A stretch of 64,000 bases of DNA, from assembly GCA_026400835.1 (NCBI GenBank), contig JAPLOA010000096.1:82353-146352 (forward strand). The letters run 5' to 3'. Below, one piece after another: positions 1 to 9,534 of the stretch. The DNA comes from Planctomycetales bacterium. GTDB taxonomy: Bacteria > Planctomycetota > Planctomycetia > Planctomycetales > Planctomycetaceae. The notes below the pieces were generated by a model. It ran no database searches, had not been told where the DNA came from, and worked only from the letters and a program-made list of their open reading frames with translations. Each line of letters starts with the position of its first letter. The first letter of the stretch is position 1. Position numbers and translations under genes: made by a program.

Positions 1-202
1 CTCTAATGCCGGTCCCGATCTCGTGAACTCGCTGATGAAGTGTAAGAGTCCGGGTTGACTGGATCACTCCTCCCTCACGGAGCACCGGGCCGCGCGAAGT
101 TCTCTCAATCAATGCATATCCGGTACGGTTCAGCCCCGGATCTATGCCGAGGTATCGAGTTTGAGGTGAGATAAAATTCTGTGTACGAATCTCAAATGTC
201 AT
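1..202 (-). CDS. ruvC: Holliday junction resolvase RuvC (5' part, runs off the window)
   Basis: RuvC is the endonuclease that resolves Holliday junctions made by RuvAB. Only the first 67 codons are inside the window. Translating the minus strand from an ATG at 202 gives a RuvC N-terminus with the motif YLGIDPGLNRTGYALIE at about residues 17-33. Its Asp is the first catalytic carboxylate of the RNase H-like fold. The next upstream ATG, at 210, is followed directly by a stop, which fixes the start at 202. The gene lies 82 bp downstream of ispF on the same strand, so the two may be cotranscribed. The other three catalytic acids lie outside the window and could not be checked. Confidence 0.88.
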   Translation of the reverse strand, partial: MTFEIRTQNFISPQTRYLGIDPGLNRTGYALIERTSRGPVLREGGVIQSTRTLTLHQRVHEIGTGIR

Positions 203-284
203 CTTCACATCCCTGCAATCACAGAAACGGGGTCTTGTTCCTCTGTGAAATCTGCGAATGGCGTTGGCTAAGAAACCTATTGGT

Positions 285-791
285 TCAATTCCGGAATCTG
301 CCAAAAAGCACAACGACGTCTGCCGAGATCGATTCGCCTCTTCCAACCGGGCCGACTTTCTCCCCGGACTTTGCTTTGACATTCAGTTGCTCAATCGCGA
401 CATCCAACAATTCACTGAGTCGCTGGCGAATTCGAGGCTTCCACACGGACATTCTTGGTTGTTCTGCGTGGATCGTACAGTCGAGGTTGATGATTCGCCA
501 ACCTTGATTCTGCACGCTGTTCCAGACTGCATCCAGCAGCTTTGCTGAGTCTGCGTCTTTCCATTGCGATTCTGTGTTCGGAAACCATTCACCGATGTCA
601 CCCTGCCCTGTCGCGCCGAGCATGGCGTCAATGATTGCGTGCAGCAGGACGTCGGCGTCACTGTGGCCGTCAAGGCCGAAAGTCGCATCTGATATTGAGA
701 CGCCGCCAATGATCAGGGGGCGTCCGGAGACGGTTCGGTGGGTATCGTGGCCCTCGCCGACTCGCAGTTCGTTAAATAATTGAGCAGTCAT
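285..791 (-). CDS. ispF: 2-C-methyl-D-erythritol 2,4-cyclodiphosphate synthase
   Basis: IspF converts CDP-methylerythritol 2-phosphate to methylerythritol cyclodiphosphate, releasing CMP, in the MEP route to isoprenoids. The 168-residue length is usual. The zinc ligands are visible: Asp16 and His18 in RVGEGHDTHR and His51 in DADVLLHA. The GHSDADV loop at 42-48 and GDIGEWFP match the family. The late segment NVKAKSGEKVGPVGRGE is the counterpart of the conserved NVKATTTEKLGFTGRGE motif and has lost the TTT run. The gene is transcribed away from the lipoprotein gene at 1035 and towards ruvC. Its presence implies that the organism uses the MEP pathway. Confidence 0.95.
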   Translation of the reverse strand: MTAQLFNELRVGEGHDTHRTVSGRPLIIGGVSISDATFGLDGHSDADVLLHAIIDAMLGATGQGDIGEWFPNTESQWKDADSAKLLDAVWNSVQNQGWRIINLDCTIHAEQPRMSVWKPRIRQRLSELLDVAIEQLNVKAKSGEKVGPVGRGESISADVVVLFGRFRN

Positions 792-1034
792 TGCTGTTAT
801 CCTGTTTGCGTTGAACGGCAGCGGCAGCGACTGCCGGTACGAGACGCGGGGTGACGTTTGGGCCCTTCTTCATTTTGCCCAAACTGCCTGAGTCGGATTG
901 GTTGACCGAACCTGCCGTTGACTCGTGGTGGCGAAATGCCGTAGTTTTCCGCCTCGCGTCGATGAAGGTTATTGAAAATCTTCCCGGATCGCGACAATGA
1001 GAAGGCCATGTTTGTCCCTCTGTAAGTAACCTTT

Positions 1035-1946
1035 ATGCTTTCAGCCCGAGTCTGTGCGGTGGCAACGATGTTGTTGTTACTGCCCGGCTGCGCGCTGTTC
1101 ACGGCAGAGAATTCCGCTCAGTCCGGCTTGTCCTCAGGACTGCCGTGGTCAAAACGCAAATCGGCTTCTGAAGCGGAAGATGGACCAACGTTGAGCATGG
1201 TACGGCTCGAAGCCAGTATTGTGCGACGACCCGTTAACGATGCCAGAGTTCGCCGTCATGTCTGGGAAGAACTGGACGAAAGCGGACTCATGTCGCCGGA
1301 CGTGCGGCAGCGACTCAATGAAAATGGGTTTCGCGTTGGAGTGGCTGGAAGTACGGCTCCATGGGCTCTGCAAAGTCTTGCTCAGGAAGCCGTCGCCGCT
1401 AATCGTCCCAGTGATCTTCGGCAGATAGCAGGAACGGAAAATCAGGTCTCTGTTGGTCCTGCATTCAGTCTGATGCTGGAAGGCAAAAGTTTGTTGGAGG
1501 TCCAGGGGCCGCTTGATTCCAGCAAGTTACCACTCATTCAGATTCCACAATTGTCGGCCTTGCGTGACAGATCCAATATGAAGTGTGTCTTCGAATTCAC
1601 AGTCAAGGAATTAAACGAGGACTGGGTACTGCTGAATGTGCTGCCACAGATTCATGCGGGAACGGAAACAGCTCGTCTCAGTGTTCAGGGCACGAACGAT
1701 CAGCTTCCTGTACGACAAAATGTGATGCCGATCTATGACCAGCAGTTCACAGTGAAGTTGTTAACTGGCGAGGTTGCCGTTATTGGGTATCACGAATCCT
1801 CTGCATGGAATCTTGGACGCTTATTCTTCCTGCCGGACACCAGCAGCGCTGGCGCCGAGAATCTTCTTATGGTACGAATGGCCGGGATAGATGAGTTGAA
1901 GGGCCAGAGCGATCCGTCCTTCCGTCTCAATACGTTAGGACGCTGA
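1035..1946 (+). CDS. putative lipoprotein, function unknown
   Basis: The 303-residue product starts with a lipoprotein signal peptide: a hydrophobic run ends in LLPGC, so Cys19 would be the lipidated residue. This places it in the cell envelope. I recognise no domain. The middle is Pro/Ser/Gln-rich, and the C-terminal 120 residues look like beta-rich secreted sequence with alternating hydrophobics. No metal or catalytic motif stands out. The ATG at 1035 places the signal peptide at the very N-terminus. The gene ends 23 bp before trmL and could be cotranscribed with it, though the functions share nothing obvious. Confidence 0.75.
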   Translation: MLSARVCAVATMLLLLPGCALFTAENSAQSGLSSGLPWSKRKSASEAEDGPTLSMVRLEASIVRRPVNDARVRRHVWEELDESGLMSPDVRQRLNENGFRVGVAGSTAPWALQSLAQEAVAANRPSDLRQIAGTENQVSVGPAFSLMLEGKSLLEVQGPLDSSKLPLIQIPQLSALRDRSNMKCVFEFTVKELNEDWVLLNVLPQIHAGTETARLSVQGTNDQLPVRQNVMPIYDQQFTVKLLTGEVAVIGYHESSAWNLGRLFFLPDTSSAGAENLLMVRMAGIDELKGQSDPSFRLNTLGR

Positions 1947-1969
1947 TTGACAGCACAGAGCCAATTACG

Positions 1970-2488
1970 ATGTCTGAATCTGCTTCGTTACCAGAGGACC
2001 AATCCTCACCCGTTCGGTCAGAATCTGATCCGATTCTGCACATCGTACTCCATCAGCCGGAGATCCCGCAGAACACGGGAAACATCGGCAGGACATGCGT
2101 TGCTATTGGTGCCCGGCTCTGGTTGATTCGCCCGCTGGGATTCAAAGTGGACGATCGCTCTTTGAAGCGTGCGGGGATGGACTATTGGCAACACCTTGAC
2201 TGGGAGGTTGTTGACAGTCTGGATGAAATTCGCCGTCGCTTACCTGCCGCTCAGGTGTGGTGCCTGACGAAAACAGCAACTCGACTGGTTTGGGATGCCA
2301 CTTTTCAACGGGGCGATATTCTGCTGTTTGGCAGTGAGTCACGTGGCCTTCCGCCTTCGATTCTGCAGGAGTTGCCGTCGAGAAACCTAAAACTGCCCAT
2401 GAGCGATCTCGTGCGAAGTCTGAATCTGGCCAGTACAGCGAACACCGTTGCTTATGAGGCTGTCCGACAACTTGGCGGCATAGGTTAA
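1970..2488 (+). CDS. trmL: tRNA (cytidine/uridine-34 2'-O)-methyltransferase TrmL
   Basis: TrmL is a small SPOUT (trefoil-knot) methyltransferase that 2'-O-methylates the wobble nucleotide of certain leucine tRNAs with S-adenosylmethionine. The 172-residue protein has the family signatures in order: [17 protein letters not shown] near residue 27, [17 protein letters not shown] near residue 62, [10 protein letters not shown] near 121, and the knot segment [20 protein letters not shown] near 144. The N-terminal 22 residues are a Ser/Pro-rich extension not needed by the family. The gene converges on the DUF1592-family gene downstream. Confidence 0.93.
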   Translation: MSESASLPEDQSSPVRSESDPILHIVLHQPEIPQNTGNIGRTCVAIGARLWLIRPLGFKVDDRSLKRAGMDYWQHLDWEVVDSLDEIRRRLPAAQVWCLTKTATRLVWDATFQRGDILLFGSESRGLPPSILQELPSRNLKLPMSDLVRSLNLASTANTVAYEAVRQLGGIG

Positions 2489-2634
2489 GTGCTCCGGATA
2501 CTGCTTCAGACCAGAAGGGTCGGTTTGTTGTTGCCGCGCATTTCAGTCAGCAGGTTCCTGACCGACTCCGAAAAAAACGGTTTGCTCATCATCTGTCTTT
2601 AACTGTCCAACATTCTTGCCCATGGCAAGGATTA

Positions 2635-5553
2635 TCAACGCTCATCGACGCGTTTATTGACGAATTGCGGACTGGTCACCACCGCCTCAAGCAGCGTGCT
2701 CAACGGATAGTTTTTCTCACGAAGCATTTCCTTTGTTGATTCGATCGCCACCGAATCTGAAAGCTGTACGCTTCTTCCAAGCCCGTAGGCAAACGTCTGT
2801 CGAACAAAAGTGTCGATAAACTCATCGCGGCGATTACTCCTCAGGTAAGTGCGCAGACTCTCAAGTCCATCCCCGTCGGATCCATCTGGAAAAATTGCGT
2901 GATTCTGCACGGGATGTCCCCCGAGATCGAGTTCCCGTTTTTCACCGACAGGACCATAACCCTCAAACACCAGTCCGAACGAATCGAATTTTTGATGGCA
3001 TCCAGCACACGCTGCGTGATCGCGATGATTTGCCATCAATTGAGACAATGTTAGATCGCCAAAATCTGCTTCAGCCTTTGGCAGTTCCGGAACATTGGGC
3101 GGTGGTGCGGGAATATGTTCTCCAAGGAGTCTGCGAACAACCCAGTAGCCACGTTTGACGGGGCTTGTGCGAAGTCCCGGCGAGTTTTTTGTAAGGAATA
3201 CCGCCATCGGCAGCAGACCGCCTCGCCCCTGCAACGCAACATCATCGAAACGAAGCCATTCGTTATCGGTTTCTGATGAAGCTGATTTTTTCGCCGAAAA
3301 CCTTGTGACATCAAATCCATAATGCGCTGCCAGGGACGGATTCGCAAAGGTGTGGTTGGCTCCAATGAAGTCTGTCAGGGACCCGTCTCGTTCCGCAAGG
3401 TCGATAAAGAACCTGATCGGCTCTTCATACATTGCTTGTCGCAGCTCATTATTGAACACAGGGAATCGTTCCCGATCGACGGCGTTGTGCTCCTCAAACC
3501 GTCGAAAGTCCAGCCAGTTTCCGAGAAACTCGGTGGCCAAGCCGCGGATTTTTGAATCCTTCATCATACGGCGAACCTGTGATGTCAGTACCGAGACCTG
3601 GTGGAGATCTCCGGCCGCAGCATGCTGCAGTAACTCTTCATCCGGAATGCTGGCCCATAGAAAATAGCTCAGTCGGCTAGCCAGCTCATAGTCAGTGAGT
3701 GGCGCAGTTCCCTCAACCTTCGACGCTGCTTCCTGCGGAGTCGCGTTCAACACCAGACGGTAGCTGAAGTCAGGTGACATCAGTACGCCGGCAATAGAGT
3801 CCCGAATTGCGTCTTCGTGACTGAGCATTTCGCGTTCTCTCAGCGAACGATATGTCTCCTTGATCTCCACTTGCTCATGGGTTGTCAAAGGTCTGCGCCA
3901 GGCACGTTCGGAAAATTTCAGCAACGATAGGATGTGAATTGACTCGGCAGCCTGTTCAGATTCCTCGATCCAGCGAAACGACTGGTTCATGTCTTCGAAG
4001 TATTTCTCGATCGCTTCCTGAGCCTCCTGATTTGCTTCCTGTGCAACAGCCTTGTTCAGGAACAGTTCTTTGAGACGCTGAATATTCTCCTGTGATGTCA
4101 CGTTACGGTTTTCAGGGCGAGCGAAGTCGAATTCCTCGCCGCCGGCAAACTGAGGCGGCTCTGCACGCTCAAAAAACAGGAAGTCCTTGTACTGGCGGAT
4201 CGGAGCTTGTGTTGCGTAATTCAGATCCTGCCACAGTTGTTCGAGTTCCTGGTTCTCAGTCTCCGTCAGGATCAGTTCTCGGAGAGGCAAATCATCTCGA
4301 AAATATCCCTGCATCAAATGGAAACCCGCCGAGAGAAGCCGAATGTTGGCCCCAAGTTCCGCATTGGAATAGTGTCCTCGACTTGAAACGGAAAACTCAT
4401 TTGGAAAAAGCAGACAGAACTGCTTTCGTGCTTCGTCCATAGCAGCGTCATCGCCATCACCAGGAAAAGACCGACGATTTTCAGCCACCTTCTGATTCCA
4501 CCATAGAATCAACGGCTGACTGCCAGCAGACATACCGTTGACCTTTAACCGCTCTATTGGAACATCAAGGTCTGTGCGAATCTCTTTAACAAGCTGCGAA
4601 AGTTTGTCACATGCGCTGCGACAGTTTTCGATCTGCGCGATGTCAGAGGGCAATTGAGCCCACGCCTCCTGAAGTTCTTTCTGCGGGCCGATGGCATTCT
4701 CCGAATGCAGCATTTGCCATAGAAGATCTGCGTACTTGGCACTGATATGTGTTTCCTCTGCAAAGTCCTGCAGAGACGATAAGTTCTTTCCCACCTGTGC
4801 ACGATGCTGATACTCCCAGAGCATCAGGAAGTATTGACCGTAATCCACGCGGTGCTTTTCGTAGAAGTCAACAATTCTCTGAACGCAAAACTTGTCGCGA
4901 TCTGTCTCGGCTACCACAGGATACGGCGCAAAGAGGATTTCTTTGGGAGTCAGGACTGCGTGGTCGGCAACTAGCCTTGCGGCAGTCAAGTACTTCGTCA
5001 GCAAACCAGGCGACATCGAAAGCGATTCGCCCGAATTGTCGAATCCCGCTTCATTCGCGGGGTCGACCGGGAACTCTCGAGTTGGTCGAATATTGACGCC
5101 TGTGAGATCGCGTATCGAGTTGTCGTACTCGGCATTGCTTAGCCGTCGGGCCAGAACCGGGCCGGGGTCGCCCGCATTCTTCTCAGCCTCAGTTCTTCGG
5201 AGATCCTTCAACCATTTGATCGCCAGTTGACGGGATTCTTCGGAAGGCTGCGGCGAAAAATCAGCCGGTGGCATTTCCTGCTGCTCCAGCCGATGCAGGA
5301 CGATCTCCCACAACGGATGATTCGCTCGAACTGCGTCCACTGAAACAGCCTGAGTCAGATCCAGCTTGCCTTCTTGCTGCGCTGGATTGTGGCATTGCTG
5401 GCAGTGAGCCTTCAGGAAACCGCCAAGCTCTGCGCCGAAGCGTGCTTCAACGTTCGTCACATCGACTGATTGCGCGAGAACTGGCTTAGAATCTGCCATC
5501 ATGCTGGTTAACACGATAACAGCCAACGCAACAAGGCGGGGCAGAGACTTCAT
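2635..5553 (-). CDS. secreted DUF1587/DUF1592/DUF1588/DUF1585 family protein with CxxCH motifs
   Basis: This 972-residue planctomycete-type protein has a signal peptide (residues 1-28) and then a cytochrome-like CQQCHNP motif at 51-57. The DUF1587 signature RRLSNAEYDNSIRDLTG follows near residue 137. A DUF1592 block (LTDYELASRLSYFLWASIPD, around 625-645) and a DUF1588 block (LPMAVFLTKNSPGLRTSPVK, around 785) come next, with a second CAGCH motif near 850 and a DUF1585-like tail (FVRQTFAYGLGRSVQLSD). The family is abundant in Planctomycetes and is thought to act in the periplasm. The motifs suggest c-type haem binding, but the function is not established. It is usually paired with a DUF1552 gene, and none is next to it here. 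It lies 118 bp downstream of the prepilin peptidase gene on the same strand. Confidence 0.9.
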   Translation of the reverse strand: MKSLPRLVALAVIVLTSMMADSKPVLAQSVDVTNVEARFGAELGGFLKAHCQQCHNPAQQEGKLDLTQAVSVDAVRANHPLWEIVLHRLEQQEMPPADFSPQPSEESRQLAIKWLKDLRRTEAEKNAGDPGPVLARRLSNAEYDNSIRDLTGVNIRPTREFPVDPANEAGFDNSGESLSMSPGLLTKYLTAARLVADHAVLTPKEILFAPYPVVAETDRDKFCVQRIVDFYEKHRVDYGQYFLMLWEYQHRAQVGKNLSSLQDFAEETHISAKYADLLWQMLHSENAIGPQKELQEAWAQLPSDIAQIENCRSACDKLSQLVKEIRTDLDVPIERLKVNGMSAGSQPLILWWNQKVAENRRSFPGDGDDAAMDEARKQFCLLFPNEFSVSSRGHYSNAELGANIRLLSAGFHLMQGYFRDDLPLRELILTETENQELEQLWQDLNYATQAPIRQYKDFLFFERAEPPQFAGGEEFDFARPENRNVTSQENIQRLKELFLNKAVAQEANQEAQEAIEKYFEDMNQSFRWIEESEQAAESIHILSLLKFSERAWRRPLTTHEQVEIKETYRSLREREMLSHEDAIRDSIAGVLMSPDFSYRLVLNATPQEAASKVEGTAPLTDYELASRLSYFLWASIPDEELLQHAAAGDLHQVSVLTSQVRRMMKDSKIRGLATEFLGNWLDFRRFEEHNAVDRERFPVFNNELRQAMYEEPIRFFIDLAERDGSLTDFIGANHTFANPSLAAHYGFDVTRFSAKKSASSETDNEWLRFDDVALQGRGGLLPMAVFLTKNSPGLRTSPVKRGYWVVRRLLGEHIPAPPPNVPELPKAEADFGDLTLSQLMANHRDHAACAGCHQKFDSFGLVFEGYGPVGEKRELDLGGHPVQNHAIFPDGSDGDGLESLRTYLRSNRRDEFIDTFVRQTFAYGLGRSVQLSDSVAIESTKEMLREKNYPLSTLLEAVVTSPQFVNKRVDER

Positions 5554-5671
5554 AGCATTCGAGCCGTTGGTCGAGAGTGAGTTGCATGCGACGGGAGATC
5601 TGAAGCCATTCGGTGCGCGTGAGCTGACTCAAATCTGTGTCATCCTCAATGACTATCCCAGTCCCGTCATC

Positions 5672-7045
5672 TTAGCGATTTCGGTCACCATATCGCCATC
5701 GATCATAGCCTGCTCCGCCCTGCCCTGCTCGACTGCCGGGCCACTGCGGGCGATTCCACAGGCCAGTCTGCTCGTCAGGACGTTCGCCGTTGTAGAACAT
5801 CAGATGATCAGCCGATGTCCAGCCACCCTCCGTCTTTACACGTAATTCTTCGACGGGGAGTCCAAGGCATCGCCGTAAAATGCGAAACTCTTCGAGGTCA
5901 CGAATTCCCAAGCCGTCGATGACCGGCGACACGCCGAATGCACGTTTGACCAATTGAATAAGCTGTAAGGAAGCCGCTAGTGACAAACCCATGATCAACG
6001 CAAGCAGCGGCACAAACGGGCCCATGTCAAAGATTCTGTCGGCAAATGGCCAGACGATGGGCCAAGCCATCAGCAACAGGAAGGTTGCGAGACTGAGCCA
6101 TGGTCCATACGGAATCTGCCGATCGCGTTTCGTCAGCCAGGCGACAATTGCTGCCGCAATTGCGAGGACTGGTGCAACAAAAAAGACGGTCGTCACAGGC
6201 TGCCAGCCCACGACACTTCCCACCATGGCCATCAGCGTAACGTCGCCAAATCCCATCGCTTCTTCTTTGAGGACCAGAACGCCAATGACGCGGACCATCC
6301 ACACGACGCCACCCCCGGCGATTGCTCCAACAAGACTGACAAGAAAGCCGTGGAGGAATGGATGCTTCGTCGCAAATGCCGTTGCGTCCCAGGCAAAAAT
6401 CAGAGGCTTAAGCCAATCTGGTGAGATGGACTGTAGTGTTGTGATAACGCTGTAGTCCTGTGTCCAGACGGGAACCAGAAACGTTTGCCCGCATGCGGCG
6501 GAAACGATGATTGCCACAAGCAGCATCGGGATCGTGCATCCGTCCGGAATGATGCGGAGTTCGATGTCAATAAACGTGGCTACAATCAGACAGCAGATCA
6601 TCCCGATGTGCAACAGATACCGTATGTGCAGCCATGTCGGAGTTGACCACAAATTTGTGATCGTCTGAGGTCCATCGGGAGAGTGAATTCCAAAGTCTGA
6701 AGCAGAACTCCAGAAGTTTGCAGGCATCTCCATCTGATAAACGATAACGAACAGTATCCCCGTCAGAAGTTCCACCAAAGGATAACGCTTTGAAATCGAT
6801 TTGTGGCAGTTCCGACATCTTCCACGGAGCATCAGCCATCCAAGCAATGGGATATTGTCATGCCACTTGATAGTTGCCGCACAGCGAGGACATCCGGAGC
6901 CATGACTGTTCAGTGCCTTCAATTGCTCCCAGAGACTGGCTTTTGAGGGAAACCTGTGAATACAGACATTCAGGAAACTCCCGATGCAACAGCCCAGGAC
7001 AAAGAGGAATGACAGGACAAACGATCGAGGCAGGTCGTACATCAT
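5672..7045 (-). CDS. prepilin peptidase (A24 aspartic protease / N-methyltransferase) with long C-terminal tail
   Basis: The enzyme cleaves the leader of type IV pilin-like and type II secretion pseudopilins and methylates the new N-terminus in the inner membrane. The N-terminal domain has GCCIGSFLNVCIHRFP and the two zinc CxxC pairs, CPRC (52-55) and CRNC (77-80). Catalytic aspartates are expected at D160 (FIDIELRIIPD) and D268 (GFGDVTLMAM). Several membrane helices are evident. At 457 residues it is about 170 longer than usual. The extra length is a roughly 90-residue Gly/Arg-rich C-terminal tail plus longer loops. The start overlaps the aroK stop by 4 bp (ATGA), implying translational coupling. 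DUF1559-type proteins such as the one at 34043-35068 are likely substrates. Confidence 0.92.
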   Translation of the reverse strand: MMYDLPRSFVLSFLFVLGCCIGSFLNVCIHRFPSKASLWEQLKALNSHGSGCPRCAATIKWHDNIPLLGWLMLRGRCRNCHKSISKRYPLVELLTGILFVIVYQMEMPANFWSSASDFGIHSPDGPQTITNLWSTPTWLHIRYLLHIGMICCLIVATFIDIELRIIPDGCTIPMLLVAIIVSAACGQTFLVPVWTQDYSVITTLQSISPDWLKPLIFAWDATAFATKHPFLHGFLVSLVGAIAGGGVVWMVRVIGVLVLKEEAMGFGDVTLMAMVGSVVGWQPVTTVFFVAPVLAIAAAIVAWLTKRDRQIPYGPWLSLATFLLLMAWPIVWPFADRIFDMGPFVPLLALIMGLSLAASLQLIQLVKRAFGVSPVIDGLGIRDLEEFRILRRCLGLPVEELRVKTEGGWTSADHLMFYNGERPDEQTGLWNRPQWPGSRAGQGGAGYDRWRYGDRNR

Positions 7046-7584
7046 GTCGATTGTTCCTGCACTGTCGAAAGGCCAGTGACATAGTCCGCGATACGTCTCG
7101 CCATTTGTTCGGGGCGCTCTGTTCCGGCATCAACGACCAGAGTGGCACATTCTCGGTAGAGCGGCTCTCGGAGCGCCAGCACTTCCGCAACCTCGGTTCC
7201 AATTGGCTTTCCCGTGAGGCTTGGGCGTCGCTGAGTCGACATCTGATCTCCACCGAGGCGGCGGACGAGCACATCCACGGGCGCCTGAAGCCAAATGACA
7301 GGACCAGCCGCTTTCATGATTCTGCGATTCTCTTCGGACAGCACAGCACCACCACCACTGGCAACAACAACATTTGTCTGACTTAGCAAATGCGCCAAAA
7401 CCCTGGATTCACGTTTTCGAAACCCGGCCTCGCCTTCATGCTGGAAGATATCTTTAATCGAGACCCCCGCCTGCTGCTCAATCACAAAGTCACTGTCGAA
7501 CCACGACCATCCCAGCCGCTTCGCCAGTCTGGGAGCGACGCTGGATTTTCCACTGGCTCGATAACCAATCAATGTGACAACCAT
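7042..7584 (-). CDS. aroK: shikimate kinase
   Basis: AroK phosphorylates shikimate to shikimate 3-phosphate with ATP, the fifth step to chorismate. The 180-residue protein has the P-loop GYRASGKSS (7-15), the magnesium/shikimate Asp pair D30 and D32 in FDSDFVIE, the substrate arginine region FRKRES (55-60), the GGG loop (77-79) and the LID RRPSLTG near residue 119. The REPLYRE motif follows the LID. It lies 209 bp downstream of the aroDE fusion, which catalyses the two preceding steps, and overlaps the prepilin peptidase start. The 25-residue Gln/Ser/Thr-containing tail is not typical. Confidence 0.95.
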   Translation of the reverse strand: MVVTLIGYRASGKSSVAPRLAKRLGWSWFDSDFVIEQQAGVSIKDIFQHEGEAGFRKRESRVLAHLLSQTNVVVASGGGAVLSEENRRIMKAAGPVIWLQAPVDVLVRRLGGDQMSTQRRPSLTGKPIGTEVAEVLALREPLYRECATLVVDAGTERPEQMARRIADYVTGLSTVQEQST

Positions 7585-7793
7585 GTCGCGCCAATCAAAA
7601 ACTCTGATGCCAAAGCTACGTTGCTCTGATTAATCCAGGGACAACAGATTTATTCGGTTTGTACGCCGTTCAGTTTGTAGTACCGGCTTCTGACAGCATT
7701 CGTCCGAAAACCTGATCAACAATGCTGAAAAAAGTCGGCTCTATGAAGGAAATCAAAATTTCTCCAGCAACCTCTGCGGTGGAGATTCTTGTG

Positions 7794-9332
7794 TCAGTCG
7801 TCTGACTCGCTCTCGTCATCCTCGGTTTTCTCGGACTCAGGGGCGACCACCATACGAGCCGCCGACATCGCTCGCCGCAAAGTCTCAGTCATGTACTCCA
7901 GAGGTGGCGATTCACCGGTGAAGAGTTCAAACTGACGGCCTGCCTGTCGAACGAACATCTCGATCCCGCCTACAGTCGGACAGGCTCGTTCGCGGGCGTG
8001 TTTCAGGAGCAATGTCTGTTCAGGGTTGTACACAGTGTCAAACACCAGAGTTGAATCACTCAGCCAGTTCGGCTCGAAAGGTGTTTCGTTCAGGTTCGGA
8101 TGCATTCCGACGGACGTACAATTAATCAGGATTTCACAGCTTTCCGCACCGCGATTCTCCCACGAAGCGAATTGGCATTTAAGCTCTGCGGCCAGAGCTT
8201 TTCCCCTGTCTCGCGAGCGATTCGTAATCGTTACCGTGGCCCCATCATTCTGCAGGGCGAAAGCAATCGCTCGAGCAACACCACCAGCCCCAAGAATAAG
8301 TACCTTACGCCCCATGAGTTCATGAGAGCCGCCGGCTTTCAGCATGCCGGACTGGATGGCTTCCATGGCGGCCGAAGCATCGGTGTTCGTGGCTTTCCAT
8401 TCGCCATCAGACTTATAGAGCGTATTCGCAGCACCGATTTCATCCGTCTCGGCATCAAGGGAATCGCAGAACTGCAGCACAGCTTCCTTGTGAGGAATTG
8501 TGACACTATAACCACTGATGCCAAGGCTGTCATACTCTTTCAACGATGCAAGCAACCCATCGGCCGGTACCCGAAACGGAAGATAAACCGCGTCGATCCC
8601 CAGTTTGCGGAACGCGGCGTTGTGAATTAATGGGCTCTTGCTTTGGGCGATCGGATCACCGATTACACCAAAGACTCTTGTGTCTTTAGTAATCTTGTTG
8701 AAGCGATAAAGATTTCGCACCTCGGCATAGGACAACTGTCCTGGAGCCATTTCACGTTCGCGGCTGAAGCTGGCATAGGTGAATGGTGAACCAGCTCGAC
8801 CACAGAGAATGCGACTGACGGTCCCCAGTTCCCCCATGCAGAATCCAACTGTTGGCACCTGAGCACCGCTGACCATTTCCAGCATCCGCACATTATCAGC
8901 GGGGGAGTTTGCCATGGTCACGATTTTGATGACATCGGGATCGCACTGAGACAATCGGCGATGGATATCGTATAGCTCTATCGGCGTCTCTTCGAAATTG
9001 TGGTAGCTGACGATGCGCTTCGTCTTCCCATATCGTCGAATGGACTTGGCAATATCATCTTCCAGATCGACGTACTCCGCACCGGCGATAATCGCTTCGC
9101 GGAGAATCGATAAACGCTGTTCTTCAGTTCCAAACCAACGACCTCGATCAGAACGCCGTCGGCAGGTGACCACAACCGGGGTTGGTCGCTCTTTCAACAG
9201 AAGGCCGATATCCGGCTTCTTCCGCATGTAGTCAACGCGCAACTCGACCAGCTCAGCACCCTTTGATGCCAGAGCCCGATGTTCTTCCATAATGGACGAA
9301 TGCCGAGTTCGTCCGAGACTTACGCAGATCAT
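7794..9332 (-). CDS. aroDE: bifunctional 3-dehydroquinate dehydratase (type I) / shikimate dehydrogenase
   Basis: This 512-residue fusion carries out shikimate-pathway steps 3 and 4. The AroD half (about 1-210) is a type I class with catalytic His111 in SYHNFE and Schiff-base Lys136 in IKIVTMAN. The AroE half (about 215-495) has the shikimate-binding SKSP (231-234), the catalytic Lys282 in VTIPHKE, NTDAS (316-320) and the NADP-binding GAGGVARAIAFAL near 352. A short acidic tail (SEKTEDDESESDD) ends the protein. The same fusion order occurs in plants, chlamydiae and planctomycetes. The gene is followed on the same strand by aroK, making a compact shikimate cluster. Confidence 0.95.
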   Translation of the reverse strand: MICVSLGRTRHSSIMEEHRALASKGAELVELRVDYMRKKPDIGLLLKERPTPVVVTCRRRSDRGRWFGTEEQRLSILREAIIAGAEYVDLEDDIAKSIRRYGKTKRIVSYHNFEETPIELYDIHRRLSQCDPDVIKIVTMANSPADNVRMLEMVSGAQVPTVGFCMGELGTVSRILCGRAGSPFTYASFSREREMAPGQLSYAEVRNLYRFNKITKDTRVFGVIGDPIAQSKSPLIHNAAFRKLGIDAVYLPFRVPADGLLASLKEYDSLGISGYSVTIPHKEAVLQFCDSLDAETDEIGAANTLYKSDGEWKATNTDASAAMEAIQSGMLKAGGSHELMGRKVLILGAGGVARAIAFALQNDGATVTITNRSRDRGKALAAELKCQFASWENRGAESCEILINCTSVGMHPNLNETPFEPNWLSDSTLVFDTVYNPEQTLLLKHARERACPTVGGIEMFVRQAGRQFELFTGESPPLEYMTETLRRAMSAARMVVAPESEKTEDDESESDD

Positions 9333-9534
9333 TGTCTATCAGGTCCGTTTTGAGGCGGGTTGGCTTGGGAGACGATTTTACGATTTGCAATCGGCCATCT
9401 CACGACCAGTCAAATTCCATCAACAGCTTCGTCAGAAACTGTACCAGAGAGTATAAGCCAACATGAAACTCGCTGTGAGCGAATACGAGGGATGGCTCAA
9501 AAATCGTTGGGTGTAATCCTTACCACACACGAAA

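Noticed and set aside
797..1102. A 101-codon minus-strand frame in the gap between ispF and the lipoprotein gene
   Set aside because: It overlaps the lipoprotein start and has no recognised motif or ribosome-binding site.
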